Both the position numbers and the translations under genes were made by a program. The notes below the pieces were generated by a model, which did no database searches, had not been told where the DNA came from, and worked only from the letters and a program-made list of their open reading frames with translations. Positions 6,317-6,474 of a DNA stretch of 6,474 nt are shown piece after piece. The DNA is from DATHSY01 sp046729855 (GTDB taxonomy: Bacteria > Actinomycetota > UBA4738 > HRBIN12). The stretch lies in NCBI GenBank assembly GCA_046729855.1, contig JBKPHM010000131.1, forward strand, positions 1 through 6,474, read 5' to 3'. Numbering within the stretch: position 1 is the stretch's first letter; each line of letters opens with the position of its first letter.

Positions 6317-6474
6317 GTGCTGGCCATCTGGCACGCGCAGCAGGCGCGTTCCTGGACCGCGAACATCATCGGTGGGTTCGAGAAGGCCCTGACCGATGCG
6401 GGACTGTTGAGGCCCGACCCGCGACCGCCGGCCATCTGCTTTCTCGATATCACCGGGTACACGCGCCTCACGGG
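6317..6474 (+). CDS. Class III adenylate/guanylate cyclase, N-terminal part, cut by the window edge
   Basis: The 52 visible codons end in PPAICFLDITGYTRLT, which matches the first strand of the class III nucleotidyl cyclase domain in actinobacterial-type enzymes. These make cAMP (or cGMP) from the nucleoside triphosphate. Asp44, in FLDITGYT, occupies the position of the first metal-binding aspartate. The preceding AIWHAQQARSWTANIIGGFEKALTDAGL resembles the helical linker that joins a regulatory N-terminal region to the cyclase domain in larger relatives. Here almost nothing precedes it, since the frame meets a TAG stop at 6278-6280. GTG 6317, 6 nt after a weak GAGG (6307-6310), and GTG 6296 are the candidate starts. 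The gene may be naturally short or may have lost its N-terminal domain. The rest of the catalytic domain lies outside the window. Confidence 0.75.
   Translation, partial: MLAIWHAQQARSWTANIIGGFEKALTDAGLLRPDPRPPAICFLDITGYTRLT

Overview
The window is GC-rich DNA (about two thirds G+C by eye) with dense coding. The gene families seen (long-form Lhr helicase, several small SRPBCC/DUF1579 proteins, a class III cyclase of the FLDITGYTRLT type) suggest a high-GC soil or environmental bacterium such as an actinobacterium or a Chloroflexota relative. There is no rRNA or other marker, so this assignment is only a guess.

Layout. Positions 1-4205, minus strand: one very large open frame covers almost two thirds of the window and runs off the left edge. 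It encodes a full-length-type Lhr superfamily-2 DNA helicase of which 1401 residues are visible; only the extreme C-terminus is missing. I checked this frame codon by codon and found no internal stop. Positions 4206-4461 are a short intergenic stretch. Positions 4462-5447, minus strand: two adjacent small genes 20 bp apart, each with a good Shine-Dalgarno, encoding a DUF1579-type protein and, downstream of it, an AHSA1-like SRPBCC protein. Positions 5448-5766: about 320 bp without a convincing gene, holding two inverted repeats. Positions 5767-6207, minus strand: a second AHSA1-like SRPBCC protein. Positions 6317-6474, plus strand: the N-terminal part of a class III adenylate/guanylate cyclase that runs off the right edge.

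How they fit. The four minus-strand genes are co-directional, but only the DUF1579/SRPBCC pair is close enough to be called an operon. SRPBCC and DUF1579 proteins are small hydrophobic-pocket folds, often found next to ArsR-type regulators. No intact ArsR gene is present, but the minus-strand frame just upstream of the right-hand SRPBCC gene has a stretch resembling the C-terminal helix of ArsR proteins. It abuts the start of the cyclase-like sequence, so this spot may be a rearrangement junction. Lhr is a separate DNA-repair function and I see no functional link to the small genes.

I found no mobile element, CRISPR array, tRNA or rRNA, and no clear evidence of an undescribed system. The possible junction near 6310 is the most interesting point.
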